The notes: generated by a model from the letters alone, not told the origin. A DNA stretch of 64,000 bases from Marinomonas gallaica (GCF_001639745.1 NZ_LTAX01000005.1:62001-126000); one strand, 5' to 3'; shown: positions 16,433-25,834, counted from the first letter of the stretch. Program-made: numbers and translations.

Positions 16433-17905
16433 CTAACGAGCTTTTAGCTTACTAATGGTAAAGATTGCAATTGATCCAATTGTTAACGTGAGTAACGTCA
16501 AAGAGATCGGGCGGTCTATAAAGATACCGAACTCACCATTTGACACCCCCAGCGCCTGCCTCATTCGATCAAGGAAAACCGGCCCCAGTACCAACCCTAA
16601 AATGATCGGGACGGCGGGGATATTATTGCGTTTCATAATATAGCCAATCACAGAAAAGCCTAACGCAATCAGTGCATCGGTAATTTGATAGTTTTGACTG
16701 TACGCACCAAGGAACGCCAGTACAAAAATCAGAGCACCAATAAAACGTCCTCGAATACGTGTAATGTTGACAATGTATTTCGATGCAAACGTTAAGTAGG
16801 CAAACACAAACACATTCATAAAGAACAATGATACGTATAGGCCCGAAATAAACTCAGGATGCTCAGCAAACAAACGTGGTCCAGGAATATAGTTATGCAC
16901 CATAAAGACCGATAATAACATCGCCATCAAGGCATCCGCAGGTATACCAAAAGCCAACAATGGAATCATCACCGAAGCGGTTACCGCATTATTTGAGGTC
17001 TCCGACGCGACAATACCGGCTTCCGCACCATTGCCAAACTCTTCCGGATTTTTGGAGAACTTTTGCGCCAACGTATAGGAAAAGAATTGCGAACCGAACT
17101 CTCCCACACCCGGTAACAATCCCATAACCACGCCTAAAATAGCAGAACGTATCGCCGTTACTTTATTTCGTAGCAGCACCGTAAAACCACTAAAGTGCCC
17201 TGATCCTTCTAATTTCGTTTTAAACGAGTCGCCACTCTTCTTAGACAGTAAAATATAAGCCTGCGACATGGCAAACAAACCAATTACAGCTGGCACTAAT
17301 GGGATGCCCGCTAATAAGAAAGGCTCATCGAACGTATACACTTGAGTATTATAAGATCGGTCAATACCGATGGTTCCTAAGAACATGCCCAAGCCAATCA
17401 TGGCCGCCGCTTCGATGGCAAATTTGTTATGTGCCAGCACTACAAACACCATTCCTAATAAGGCCAGCATGGCAAACTCAGCCGAGCCGAATAAGGTCGC
17501 CACTTGAGACAACATGGGCGCAAAGAACACCAATGATAAAACCGAGATGATCCCGCCAAAAAACGAAGACGTATAAGCGATGGAAAGCGCTTTTTTACCT
17601 TCTCCTCGCTTTGCCATCGGATAACCATCATAGGTCGTCAGCACGGCCACTGGCGTCCCCGGGGTATTCATCAATATGGCTGGAATGGCTCCACCATACC
17701 AAGCCCCCCCGTATACACCTAAAAGCAGTGTCACACCAAACAGCGGCTCCATTGAAAACGTCAATGGCAACAAAATCGCCATCACGCCCGCAGGCTCTAA
17801 GCCTGGAATTGAGCCGATTGTCACCCCAATCAACGCACCAATTATGACAGCCCATATAACACCGCCACTGAAGACTTCATTTAAACCTAAAGTAATGAGT
17901 TCCAT
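16433..17905 (-). CDS. tctA: tripartite tricarboxylate transporter, large permease subunit TctA
   Basis: 490 residues, about 11-12 membrane segments, normal TctA length. The N-terminal GSIPGLEPAGVMAILLPLTF and the GAWYGGAIPAILMNTPGTP block are TctA hallmarks, as is the GLLPGVGEFGSQFFSY repeat near residue 260. It forms the inner-membrane channel with TctB and is fed by the periplasmic TctC encoded upstream at 20415-21362. It starts 9 bp after the tctB stop and ends the operon. Confidence 0.93.
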   Translation of the reverse strand: MELITLGLNEVFSGGVIWAVIIGALIGVTIGSIPGLEPAGVMAILLPLTFSMEPLFGVTLLLGVYGGAWYGGAIPAILMNTPGTPVAVLTTYDGYPMAKRGEGKKALSIAYTSSFFGGIISVLSLVFFAPMLSQVATLFGSAEFAMLALLGMVFVVLAHNKFAIEAAAMIGLGMFLGTIGIDRSYNTQVYTFDEPFLLAGIPLVPAVIGLFAMSQAYILLSKKSGDSFKTKLEGSGHFSGFTVLLRNKVTAIRSAILGVVMGLLPGVGEFGSQFFSYTLAQKFSKNPEEFGNGAEAGIVASETSNNAVTASVMIPLLAFGIPADALMAMLLSVFMVHNYIPGPRLFAEHPEFISGLYVSLFFMNVFVFAYLTFASKYIVNITRIRGRFIGALIFVLAFLGAYSQNYQITDALIALGFSVIGYIMKRNNIPAVPIILGLVLGPVFLDRMRQALGVSNGEFGIFIDRPISLTLLTLTIGSIAIFTISKLKAR

Positions 17906-17914
17906 CGTTGCTCT

Positions 17915-18442
17915 CTATAAATAGCTGTTCATAAAATAAAGCAGTTCACCGCTGAAAAGCGTTTCGTATAAGGTGACATCTGGAAACCAAATATTGACAC
18001 CAACGCGGAAGATCAAAACGATTAAAGTGACTGCAACCAAAGCATAAAATGCCCAGAACCAAGTTAAGAGGCGGCTAAGCCAAAGCAGAGACAGGACAAA
18101 GAGTAAGGTAGAGACCGCAAAGCCAATCACACCAATTGCGTAGATATAGACAATAAACAAAGTCCCTGTAATCAGAACAATTTGATAATAGGGTAAATTA
18201 TCGATCAATCCCCTTACGATCGTATCGTCGCCTGGTTGAGGGCGCAGTACGGTTAAGAGTTTCAGAAATGAGAAAAACGCCAGTACACTTAGACCAACAA
18301 GAGGAGCAACAAAGGGTTGTGTATACCAGCCGCGTGCGCGTTTCATTTCCGTTGTATGTTCTGGAAAACTGAAGATTAGATACATGGTAACCACGAACGT
18401 TACGATGAAGAAAAGTTTCGACTTACGTTGCGCTTGATCCAT
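17915..18442 (-). CDS. tctB: tripartite tricarboxylate transporter, small permease subunit TctB
   Basis: 175 residues with four predicted membrane helices (first at ~10-28; others near 50-65, 85-130 and 135-155), the usual TctB build. The sequence is poorly conserved in this family, so the call rests on size, topology and position directly upstream of tctA, one base after the uspA gene. Confidence 0.85.
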   Translation of the reverse strand: MDQAQRKSKLFFIVTFVVTMYLIFSFPEHTTEMKRARGWYTQPFVAPLVGLSVLAFFSFLKLLTVLRPQPGDDTIVRGLIDNLPYYQIVLITGTLFIVYIYAIGVIGFAVSTLLFVLSLLWLSRLLTWFWAFYALVAVTLIVLIFRVGVNIWFPDVTLYETLFSGELLYFMNSYL

Positions 18443-18443
18443 C

Positions 18444-18944
18444 CTACCCTCCTTGTTTACTGCTTTTAACAGTATTTGAAATGGGTACGATCAACACCGG
18501 TATCGCAGCATTATGAATCACTTTTTGCGCCGTAGAACCTAGGAAAAGACGAGATAATGCATTGACTCTTCGATCCCCCATTACGATCATTCCAGCGCCA
18601 ATCTCTTTAGACACTTGAACAATTTTCTTTGCTGGATCACCAAAGGTTACTACCACTTCTATAGCGTTTTCATCGACAGAAGACGTTTCGAGCTCTTCGA
18701 CGATAAAGTTATGAATACGTGTTCTCATATAAGCACTGATTTCTTTTTTAAGTGCCTCTAAGTGCTTATCATGAGCCTCTTTAATTTCATAGCCACTCAT
18801 CATTTCATCTTGTCCGCGATGAAACTGATCTGACACGTGTAAAAAGAAGATTTTTCCATTCGTCTGTATCGCTTGCTCTAATGCGGCATGCAGTACAACT
18901 CGACTCCCTTTTTCTAAATCCGAAGCATACAGAATGTTCTTCAT
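18444..18944 (-). CDS. universal stress protein (UspA family)
   Basis: 166 residues with a single Usp domain. MKNILYASDLEKGS at the N-terminus and the ATP-binding-type motif GDRRVNALSRLFLGSTAQKVIHNAAIPVLIV near the end match G-2x-G-9x-G-S/T. ATG 18944 is used; the in-frame TTG at 18956 has no support. The RBS (GGGGA) sits directly after the T run of a terminator hairpin, so this gene marks a step-down point in the tctC-ALDH-usp-tctB-tctA cluster. Usp genes inside TRAP/TTT transporter operons are common. Confidence 0.88.
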   Translation of the reverse strand: MKNILYASDLEKGSRVVLHAALEQAIQTNGKIFFLHVSDQFHRGQDEMMSGYEIKEAHDKHLEALKKEISAYMRTRIHNFIVEELETSSVDENAIEVVVTFGDPAKKIVQVSKEIGAGMIVMGDRRVNALSRLFLGSTAQKVIHNAAIPVLIVPISNTVKSSKQGG

Positions 18945-18952
18945 TCTAATCC

Positions 18953-18994
18953 CCAAAAAAAAGCGCAGCTATCTTACTGATAACTGCGCTTTTT
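18953..18994 (-). terminator. intercistronic terminator between ALDH and uspA
   Basis: On the minus strand: stem AAAAAGCGCAG-TTATC / GATAG-CTGCGCTTTTT with eight T's. It lies 6 bp past the aldehyde dehydrogenase stop, and its T run ends only a few bases before the uspA RBS. Either uspA-tctB-tctA depends on read-through or has a separate promoter not visible here. Confidence 0.85.
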
Positions 18995-18999
18995 ACTTT

Positions 19000-20361
19000 C
19001 TATTTTGCTCGATTTACCACTTTACGAACGGTGTACTCAAGCAAGCCTTCTTGACCAAACTCAACGCCCATACCGGAATCTTTGTTACCACCAAATGGAA
19101 TATGCGGTAACACCTCTGCATGGTTATTGATCCAAACGGTACCGGAGTCTAATTGCTCTACCACCCAATCGCGTTCGGGGCATTCTTCCCCCCAAACAGA
19201 GCCCCCTAAGGCAAACTCCTTATGGATCGCATGAGACATCACCTCTTCTAGGTTATCGTAAGGAATGATCGGTAATACCGGACCAAACTGCTCCTCACAA
19301 ACCACAGACATGTCATGTTTAGGATCTTTAATCAGTGTTGGCGCGATAAAATAACCATTTAGCCCAGCAGGCAATGATGGTTGAATCACTTCAGCACCCG
19401 CCGCTTTGGCTTCTTCAATCATAGCGTTGACACTATTAAATTGTTTTTCATTTTGCACTGGACCAAACGTCACTCCCTCATCCATACCATTACCAACAAC
19501 TTGCGCTGCCGCAATTTTCGTCAAGGCATCCGACAAGGCTTCGTACTTAGAGCGATGTACGTACAAACGTTTCAAACAGGCACAGGTTTGACCCATATTG
19601 ATAAACGAAGTCATATAGATCTTTTCAGCGACCTTACTGATATCCGCGTTTTCCAACACGATACCCGCATCGTTACCACCTAGCTCAAGGGTCACTTTCT
19701 TCAGATCCGCTACAGCGATTTGCGCTAAATGCTTACCGACTGGCGTGGAACCCGTGAAAACCAGTTTCTTTACATCTGGGTGTTTCACCAACGGTTCACC
19801 TACCGCGCGCCCTCCGCCAATGACCACTTGAACCAAGTTTGGTACCGTGTGCTTATTGATGATTTCAGCGAGTTTGATCGTGTTTATTGGTGTCGTTGAA
19901 GCCGGTTTGATCACCACACTACAACCTGCACGAAGCGCTGGCATAATGTGCCACACGGCAATCATTAACGGCCAATTCCAAGGCGTAATAGAGGCCACGA
20001 CGCCCACAGGCAGTCTTTGTTCCTCTACATAACGCTCTGCACTGTCTTCTATTACAACGGGTTCTAGGCTTAACTCGGCATTATAACGAGTCCAACCTGC
20101 AGCACCGCCAACTTCCATTTGCGCGATGGCCATGGGTTTGCCCTGCTCCGAAACAATAATTTCAGCCAACTCAGCACCACAAGCTTCGATTTCATCTGCC
20201 ACGCGATGCATGGCTTGCGTGCGTTCTGCAGCCGATGTTTTGCGCCAGATTTCAAATGCGCTTTTGGCATTTTCAACCGCTGCATTTAAGCCAGCAGAGT
20301 CAGTCTCTTCAATGCTTTTATAAACGGATTTGGTTGCAGGGTTAATGATATTAATTGCCAT
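19000..20361 (-). CDS. NAD(P)-dependent aldehyde dehydrogenase
   Basis: 453 residues, complete. Catalytic residues are the Glu of LELGGND (~residue 228) and the Cys of MGQTCACLKR (~263). TPWNWPL replaces the usual TPWNFP, and FGGNKDSGMGVEFG is the C-terminal signature. It is slightly shorter than typical (about 480) because the N-terminus begins directly at MAINIINPATK. It lies between tctC and uspA in the transporter operon, so its aldehyde probably arises from the imported substrate or from the neighbouring tyramine/4-hydroxyphenylacetate genes (inference). Confidence 0.9.
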   Translation of the reverse strand: MAINIINPATKSVYKSIEETDSAGLNAAVENAKSAFEIWRKTSAAERTQAMHRVADEIEACGAELAEIIVSEQGKPMAIAQMEVGGAAGWTRYNAELSLEPVVIEDSAERYVEEQRLPVGVVASITPWNWPLMIAVWHIMPALRAGCSVVIKPASTTPINTIKLAEIINKHTVPNLVQVVIGGGRAVGEPLVKHPDVKKLVFTGSTPVGKHLAQIAVADLKKVTLELGGNDAGIVLENADISKVAEKIYMTSFINMGQTCACLKRLYVHRSKYEALSDALTKIAAAQVVGNGMDEGVTFGPVQNEKQFNSVNAMIEEAKAAGAEVIQPSLPAGLNGYFIAPTLIKDPKHDMSVVCEEQFGPVLPIIPYDNLEEVMSHAIHKEFALGGSVWGEECPERDWVVEQLDSGTVWINNHAEVLPHIPFGGNKDSGMGVEFGQEGLLEYTVRKVVNRAK

Positions 20362-20414
20362 GTTTCATACACCATTTTTATTTTGAGCCAATTTTTATCG
20401 CGCTAAACTGTGCG

Positions 20415-21362
20415 TTACATTGCTTCTGAAAGTTTTTTCGCACTTTCATAGTCCAGTTCGATTCGTTTTTCCGCATCATCCATATCTGTCCAGTAAACAC
20501 CGGCACCCGTTGACTCTTGAAGCTTAATAACTTCAGGTGACTGTAGGGCTTGCTGAGCAATGACTGAGATTTTCTCTTTAATGTCACGCGGCGTGCCTTT
20601 TTTAACGAACAAGCCATTCCAAAGCGTTTGCGTAATACCTGTCGCTTCATTCAATGTTTGTACATCTGGGGCAATAATAAGACGATCATAAGTAAACGAT
20701 GTTAATAACTTCACATCACCAGAATCCAAGCAAGGCAATATTTGCTGAGTGGTTGTGTTGGCAATGTCGGCATCGCCATTTGCCAGCGCCGCACAGTTCA
20801 ATTCATTGAAAGCAGAGTCTGAGGCGATTTTGATACCCAATTTATCCGCCGCTTGGAATGTAAGAGCAGTTGGAAGCGCTTGGTACCCAAAGTGGCCTAG
20901 GGAGATATTGTGATCTTTCGAGTATTCCGCCAGTTCAGCAAGATTGTTATAAGGAGAATCCGCTTTGGTTGCTAATACGAACGGGTAGTCTAAGAAAATA
21001 CCAATCGGTTCGAACGCGTCTTTGTCATACGGCGCATTACCACCGACCACGGCAGAGGTCACCAAGTCCACAACAAAAGAACCAATCACGCTGCCATCAG
21101 GGCGCGATTGTGCTACCGATGTCGCGCCTAACACACCGCCACCACCAGGCTTGTTTACAACGGTCGCTGGTACGCCTGTCTGCTTTGACATTTCTTCAGC
21201 GATTCGGCGAGTCAAGATGTCTTCTATATCGCCAGGAGGCCATGGCACAATAAAACGAACTGGGCGATTAGGGTATTCCGCAGCATTCGCGGCCGTCGAT
21301 ACAGCCCCCATCAGCATAGTGCATGCGATTGGGGCAAGAATTAGTTTCATGCTCTTATTCAT
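20415..21362 (-). CDS. tctC: tripartite tricarboxylate transporter substrate-binding protein TctC (Bug family)
   Basis: 315 residues with a signal peptide (hydrophobic ~7-22, AANAAEYP cleavage region) and the Bug-family N-terminus YPNRPVRFIVPWPPG. A VVNKPGGGGVLG loop is also typical. It is the periplasmic binding protein that delivers an organic acid to TctAB. RBS AAGGAAG lies 7 bp before ATG 21362. First gene of the cluster, 53 bp ahead of the aldehyde dehydrogenase gene, divergent from an AraC regulator. The ligand is unknown; Bug proteins bind varied carboxylates, including aromatic ones. Confidence 0.93.
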   Translation of the reverse strand: MNKSMKLILAPIACTMLMGAVSTAANAAEYPNRPVRFIVPWPPGDIEDILTRRIAEEMSKQTGVPATVVNKPGGGGVLGATSVAQSRPDGSVIGSFVVDLVTSAVVGGNAPYDKDAFEPIGIFLDYPFVLATKADSPYNNLAELAEYSKDHNISLGHFGYQALPTALTFQAADKLGIKIASDSAFNELNCAALANGDADIANTTTQQILPCLDSGDVKLLTSFTYDRLIIAPDVQTLNEATGITQTLWNGLFVKKGTPRDIKEKISVIAQQALQSPEVIKLQESTGAGVYWTDMDDAEKRIELDYESAKKLSEAM

Positions 21363-21421
21363 TTTTATGCTTCCTTTTGTTTGTTATAAGTAAAAATTAC
21401 ACTTGCGTCTGTCTATGCTCT

Positions 21422-21439
21422 ATGTCCCGTTGGGGACAT
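21422..21439. promoter_or_regulatory. inverted repeat, candidate operator between tctC and araC-type gene
   Basis: ATGTCCC-GTTG-GGGACAT, a perfect 7-bp dyad with a four-base spacer, 60 bp upstream of the tctC start in the 283-bp divergent gap. It could be an operator, or a hairpin in the tctC leader since it is followed by T's on the plus strand. Confidence 0.4.
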
Positions 21440-21645
21440 TTTTATACTCCTACCTTGCTCGGCGTTTCATATCGATCGCTTTTAAATCGAACTTGGAAGT
21501 AAATTTGCACTTTTTGTAAACACCATCCTCTTTTATTTCAACAAATCACTATCCAGTTTTGGCAAAACTGCTTCATCAACCTTTACATATGTAAGTTATT
21601 CACCGATGTTTATATCTTGAACTTTAGCTGTTTGGAGGGGCTCCC

Positions 21646-22602
21646 ATGAACCACGAAGCTCAACAAGACTTAACCTATCACCACGAGGTGACCCACAATA
21701 CGGAAGAGCATTCAGCGGCATGGAGAGGTTGGCAGATCACTTGTGATCAAGTAACTGATGGCCAATTCGAGGGCGAAGTAACCGAACTAGCGTTCGATGA
21801 TTTGCAATTAATTAGAGATCGTTCCAATCAAGCCTTGGTTAAAACAGGGCAAGCAATGAAGAACTTCTTAACATTCAGCGTACCTGCTCGCCAGCATACG
21901 CAAGAGTTTTACTGTGATGGGCACCTATCGGTGGCCAATCATATTTTGATTGCGCCAGCCGATCGCTTACCTGAGATTCATACACCTAGCAACCTAGATA
22001 TCTTTTGCATCAGTGTTGATTTAGACGTGATAAAAAACATGTTAAGCAATCAAGGCATTGAGTCTGGCTTAAACAGCTACGCAAGCTCTACCTACCTAAA
22101 AGAAGCCTGTTTTGGTGAGGAGTTGAGTGATTGTTTGCATACAATTTTTTCATCAGACCTGTCGACACAACAACTGGAATACTCCCGAATTCAAAACGGC
22201 ATCAAAGGTACGATCATGCAACACTTAATCGACCTAGCTGATTCAGGGGATAATTACGCAATAACACCTTTGGCACGCAAAGTCATGGTCGACCGAGCGC
22301 GAGAGTATGTCCTTGCCAATTTAGATACCCCACCCACTATTCTCGAGTTATGCAATGTTGTGGGTGCCAGCCGCCGCAAACTGCAATACTGCTTCCAAGA
22401 AACCTTCGGCTTAAGCCCTATGTCCTATCTTAGGATCATGCGACTTAATGCCGCACATCGAGATTTATTGCATTATTCTAATCAATACAATATTCAAGAT
22501 ATCGCTGCAAAATGGGGCTTTCTTCACTACGGCCGCTTTGCCTCTGAGTATCGTACGCTGTTTGCGGAGTTGCCTTCGCAGACCATAAAACGTGCGTCAT
22601 AA
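21646..22602 (+). CDS. AraC-family transcriptional regulator, divergent from the tct cluster
   Basis: 318 residues. C-terminal AraC-type HTH (~residues 220-315): VVGASRRKLQYCFQETFGLSP, then IQDIAAKWGFLHYGRFASEY. The W-G-F-x-H-x-G-R-F form of the second HTH is that of the EutR/FeaR-like branch. Strong RBS GGAGGGG before ATG 21646. It could control the divergent tctC operon, the downstream hydroxylase genes, or both; AraC proteins regulate 4-hydroxyphenylacetate and phenylethylamine pathways in other bacteria. Confidence 0.88.
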   Translation: MNHEAQQDLTYHHEVTHNTEEHSAAWRGWQITCDQVTDGQFEGEVTELAFDDLQLIRDRSNQALVKTGQAMKNFLTFSVPARQHTQEFYCDGHLSVANHILIAPADRLPEIHTPSNLDIFCISVDLDVIKNMLSNQGIESGLNSYASSTYLKEACFGEELSDCLHTIFSSDLSTQQLEYSRIQNGIKGTIMQHLIDLADSGDNYAITPLARKVMVDRAREYVLANLDTPPTILELCNVVGASRRKLQYCFQETFGLSPMSYLRIMRLNAAHRDLLHYSNQYNIQDIAAKWGFLHYGRFASEYRTLFAELPSQTIKRAS

Positions 22603-22873
22603 ATCCTATTAGCGCCACTCAACACACTGATTGATTGTGTTTGACACAACCAACCAGTGTGTGCGTCTTTCAGGCTCCAGCCTACACACCTAACTGCCGA
22701 TATAATCGCGCTGATAGCTCACCACTCGACATCAGATTTTTTGCCTCTTACTCATTTAAACACGACTTTTTTTCTAGAAATGTCCTAGAAGTCCTTGAGA
22801 AATGTCCATTCAAACACCTACCGATTAGACCAATAATAAAGTTACTTTCACGATAACAATAAGAGAGAATGGC

Positions 22874-24043
22874 ATGAAACGTCACAACCCATTACTAGAA
22901 GACCTTAAATCTGTCCTACCTGCGATCGCCGAAAATGCAAGCAAAACAGAAGCGTTGCGCCAAGTCCCTAAAGAAAATATCGAACTGCTAAAAAAAGTCG
23001 GTTTACATAAAGCTTTTTTGCCAAAAGCGTATGGTGGTTATGAGATTTCCTTACCTGAATTCTGTGATTGCATTGCAGCACTGGCAGGCGCCTGTTGCAG
23101 CACGGCATGGGCCTTTAGCTTACTTTGCACGCATAACCATCAAATGGCGTTGTTTTCAAAACAGCTGCAAGACGATGTTTGGAAAGAAAATCCAGATGCG
23201 ATGGCCAGCAGTAGTATTGCCCCATTTGGACGCTATCAAGAAGCCGAAGGCGGCATCATTTTTAATGGTGATATGAAATGGAGCAGTGGTTGTGACCACG
23301 CAGACTGGGCCATTGTTGGCTTCTTACGTGATAATGCTGAAGGCGCAAAAGATTACTGTTTTGCTGTCATCCCAAGTTCTGATTACCACATTGATGATGA
23401 TTGGCACGCAATGGCGATGAAAGGATCCGGTACCAAAACACTGGTGATTAAAGACGCTTTTGTACCAGAACATCGTATTCAAAAAGCCAAAGACATGATG
23501 GAAGGCAAATCGGCTGGTTACGATTTATACCCTGATAGTAAGATTTTTTACGCTCCCTACCGCCCTTATTTTGCCTCTGGCTTTGCTGCGATGGCACTAG
23601 GGGTTGCTGAACGCATGGTCGAAGTGTTCCAAGAAGTAACGTCCACCCGAGTTCGCGCATACACAGGTGCAAAAGTTCATGCGGCTACGCCTGCCTTAAT
23701 GCGTCTAGCGGAGTCAAAGCACCAAGTCATGGCAGCACGTGCCTTTATGGAAAAGACCTGGGATGAGCATAAAGCGTTTGCAGAAGCGCATCGTTACCCA
23801 ACGCGTGAAGAGTTGGCCTACTGGCGTACCAATCAAGCGTATTCTGTCAAAATGAGTATCGAAGCGGTGGACCGTTTGTTTAATGCCATCGGAGCAACAC
23901 AATGGATGCTCGACAAAGAAGCACAACGTTTATTCCGTGATACGCATATGTGTGGTGCCCACGCCTACACCGACTACGATGTCTGTGCACAAATATTAGG
24001 ACGTGAGCTGATGGGCCTTGAGCCAGACCCTTCCCTTCTTTAA
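22874..24043 (+). CDS. flavin-dependent monooxygenase, oxygenase component (4-hydroxyphenylacetate hydroxylase C2-like)
   Basis: 389 residues with the acyl-CoA dehydrogenase fold used by group D flavin monooxygenases (HpaH C2, HsaA). Seen are an N-terminal helical region, the beta-domain segment SSGCDHADWAIVG and WHAMAMKGSGTKTLVI (family motif W-x-x-x-G-x-x-G-T-x-S), and a C-terminal LFRDTHMCGAHAYTD, where the conserved histidine positions of the hydroxylase branch fall. It uses reduced FMN/FAD from a partner reductase, encoded 60 bp downstream. The reductase's MarR-like tail and the adjacent HpaR homolog suggest 4-hydroxyphenylacetate 3-hydroxylation to homoprotocatechuate. Ring-cleavage genes are not in the window. 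Confidence 0.82.
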   Translation: MKRHNPLLEDLKSVLPAIAENASKTEALRQVPKENIELLKKVGLHKAFLPKAYGGYEISLPEFCDCIAALAGACCSTAWAFSLLCTHNHQMALFSKQLQDDVWKENPDAMASSSIAPFGRYQEAEGGIIFNGDMKWSSGCDHADWAIVGFLRDNAEGAKDYCFAVIPSSDYHIDDDWHAMAMKGSGTKTLVIKDAFVPEHRIQKAKDMMEGKSAGYDLYPDSKIFYAPYRPYFASGFAAMALGVAERMVEVFQEVTSTRVRAYTGAKVHAATPALMRLAESKHQVMAARAFMEKTWDEHKAFAEAHRYPTREELAYWRTNQAYSVKMSIEAVDRLFNAIGATQWMLDKEAQRLFRDTHMCGAHAYTDYDVCAQILGRELMGLEPDPSLL

Positions 24044-24103
24044 GAAAGGTCTGAGCATTCTCCCTACGTTTAACCACTACTATTGATAGAGAGCACCCTA
24101 ATT

Positions 24104-25018
24104 ATGAGTTTTGATCCTAAAGAATTTCGTCGTTGTCTTGGTAACTTCGCAACCGGTGTCACCGTTATTACGGCGCAAGCTGAAGATGGCACCAAAGTCG
24201 GTGTGACCGCAAACAGCTTTAACTCCGTTTCACTTGATCCTGCCTTGGTTTTATGGAGCATTGTCAAAGAGTCAAGCAGCTACCCGATTCTAGAAAAAGC
24301 CTCGCATTTCGCCGTCAACATCTTGGCGGCCGATCAGATTGATTTGTCTAATAACTTTGCCCGTCCAAGTGATGACAAATTTGCCAACGTGGCATTTGAA
24401 GCGGGCGCTGGCCAAGCGCCACTACTTCACAATACGGCGGCCAATTTCCAGTGTGAAAATTATCAAATTGTCGACGGCGGTGACCACTGGATTATGATCG
24501 GTAAAGTGGTAGCGTTTGAAAATAATGGTCGTAGCCCACTGTTGTACGTACAAGGCAGTTATGCGGGCGCCATTCCGTTTACCGGAACACAATCACCTGA
24601 TAAAAATGTCGCCTCACCTGAAACGCTAGAACGTCTGCACAACAGCGCCATCTATCTGATGAATAAGGTTTTGCAAAAACTGCAAGAAAACTACCTGCCA
24701 AAGCAGTCAGCTACCGGGCTTAGCTCCAGTGAAGCTCGTTTATTATTAGTATTAAGCGATGCACCCAATGTGTCATACGATGACCTCACCAACTTGGTGA
24801 CCATTCCAGAGCCGGATGTCCAAGCTGGGATAGAACGTTTGCAAACGTCAGGCTTAATAAACCAAGCGATGGCCCTTACTGACAAAGGGCTGGAGATGGC
24901 AGACCGACTTTGGGCTATTTCCAAGCAACAGACCGACGAAGTGTTCAGTTCTTTTGACGATGAACAATATCAAAGCTTCAAGCTACAACTGCAAACACTT
25001 TTGAAGCAACTGTCATAA
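24104..25018 (+). CDS. flavin reductase with C-terminal MarR-like domain (4-hydroxyphenylacetate hydroxylase C1-like)
   Basis: 304 residues in two parts. Residues 1-160 are an HpaC/NtaB-type flavin reductase: FRRCLGNFATGVTVITA, GVTANSFNSVSLDP, HFAVNIL and a DHWIMIGKV His block. Residues ~170-304 are a winged-helix MarR-like domain (SSSEARLLLVLSDAP, LTNLVTIPEPDVQAGIERL). The same fusion is known in the C1 reductase of Acinetobacter baumannii 4-hydroxyphenylacetate hydroxylase, where the MarR-like tail inhibits activity until substrate binds. It supplies FMNH2 to the oxygenase gene upstream. ATG 24104 is chosen; a TTG at 24083 in frame is unlikely. A terminator follows. Confidence 0.87.
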   Translation: MSFDPKEFRRCLGNFATGVTVITAQAEDGTKVGVTANSFNSVSLDPALVLWSIVKESSSYPILEKASHFAVNILAADQIDLSNNFARPSDDKFANVAFEAGAGQAPLLHNTAANFQCENYQIVDGGDHWIMIGKVVAFENNGRSPLLYVQGSYAGAIPFTGTQSPDKNVASPETLERLHNSAIYLMNKVLQKLQENYLPKQSATGLSSSEARLLLVLSDAPNVSYDDLTNLVTIPEPDVQAGIERLQTSGLINQAMALTDKGLEMADRLWAISKQQTDEVFSSFDDEQYQSFKLQLQTLLKQLS

Positions 25019-25051
25019 CGCACACACTTAAACTCATCAGTCCCTTCATTT

Positions 25052-25088
25052 AAAAACTAAGGCAGATCAAACGGCCTTAGTTTTTTTA
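25052..25088 (+). terminator. rho-independent terminator of the hydroxylase operon
   Basis: Stem AAAAACTAAGGC / GCCTTAGTTTTT with a ten-base loop and seven T's, 33 bp after the reductase stop. Confidence 0.9.
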
Positions 25089-25253
25089 TGTTTCAATTCT
25101 GACGCGTATTCTTGCATGCAGTTCAAAAATCCACACACTCGCCTCTTCTCGCATCGCATAGAAATGAGTACGACTAATGCTGTTCATAGTAAAACGATCC
25201 TTATAAAATAAGGGCTCAATTAACGTTCCCCAGACAGAGCAGCTTACACGTCT

Positions 25254-25685
25254 ATGAAAAAACTCGAAGACTCACTGACCCTCCAACTTCTGCGTGCACG
25301 CGAATCTGCCATGACTTTCTTTCGCCCCGTACTTCTTAAGGCGGGCTTTACAGAACAACAGTGGCGAGTGCTTCGTGTTTTAAACGATCATGAAGAATTG
25401 GAAGCAAAACAGCTTGCGCATTTATGCTGTATTTTAAGCCCTAGCCTGACACGGATTGTTAATCGCTTTGTCGAAGAAAAAATGATTATTCGCAAGCGCT
25501 CTCATGAAGATCAGCGCATCACACTGTTATCTCTAACCGAGGAAGCTAAAGCGTTAGTCAAAGAATTTCGACCGAATGTCGACGCCGGTTATAAACAAAT
25601 TGTGGACAAACTCGGGGAAGATAAAGTAAAGCAGCTTAGCCAGCTTTTAAAAGAAGTGATTGATATTTCTGCTAGCGGAAAATAA
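25254..25685 (+). CDS. hpaR: MarR-family regulator, HpaR-like
   Basis: 143 residues, single MarR winged helix. The stretch SLTLQLLRARESAMTFF and TEQQWRVLRVL followed by CCILSPSLTRIVNR closely follows HpaR, the repressor of homoprotocatechuate pathway genes released by 4-hydroxyphenylacetate-type aromatics. It follows the hydroxylase genes with its own promoter region (235-bp gap after a terminator). The role is inferred from similarity and location. The symbol is assigned on similarity. Confidence 0.8.
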   Translation: MKKLEDSLTLQLLRARESAMTFFRPVLLKAGFTEQQWRVLRVLNDHEELEAKQLAHLCCILSPSLTRIVNRFVEEKMIIRKRSHEDQRITLLSLTEEAKALVKEFRPNVDAGYKQIVDKLGEDKVKQLSQLLKEVIDISASGK

Positions 25686-25709
25686 AAAAAAGCGCAATTT
25701 ACATTGCGC
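25684..25709 (-). terminator. rho-independent terminator of the FAD oxidoreductase gene
   Basis: On the minus strand: stem GCGCAAT / ATTGCGC with a four-base loop and eight T's, about 125 bp past the stop of the FAD oxidoreductase gene. It directly abuts the stop of the convergent hpaR-like gene. Confidence 0.85.
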
Positions 25710-25834
25710 GAATAGTGAGTAAGGGCAGAACTCATATCTATTTCAATCATTTTGCAGTCATCCATTACCACACGATCATTGTATCGATCTAAATATCCTT
25801 TAAGAATAGCTCTTTCGGGACATTTCTAACGACA

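Noticed and set aside
20870-21253. 127-codon plus-strand ORF opposite tctC
   Set aside because: Shadow of a clear Bug-family gene; composition Gln/His/Arg-rich and no start site support.
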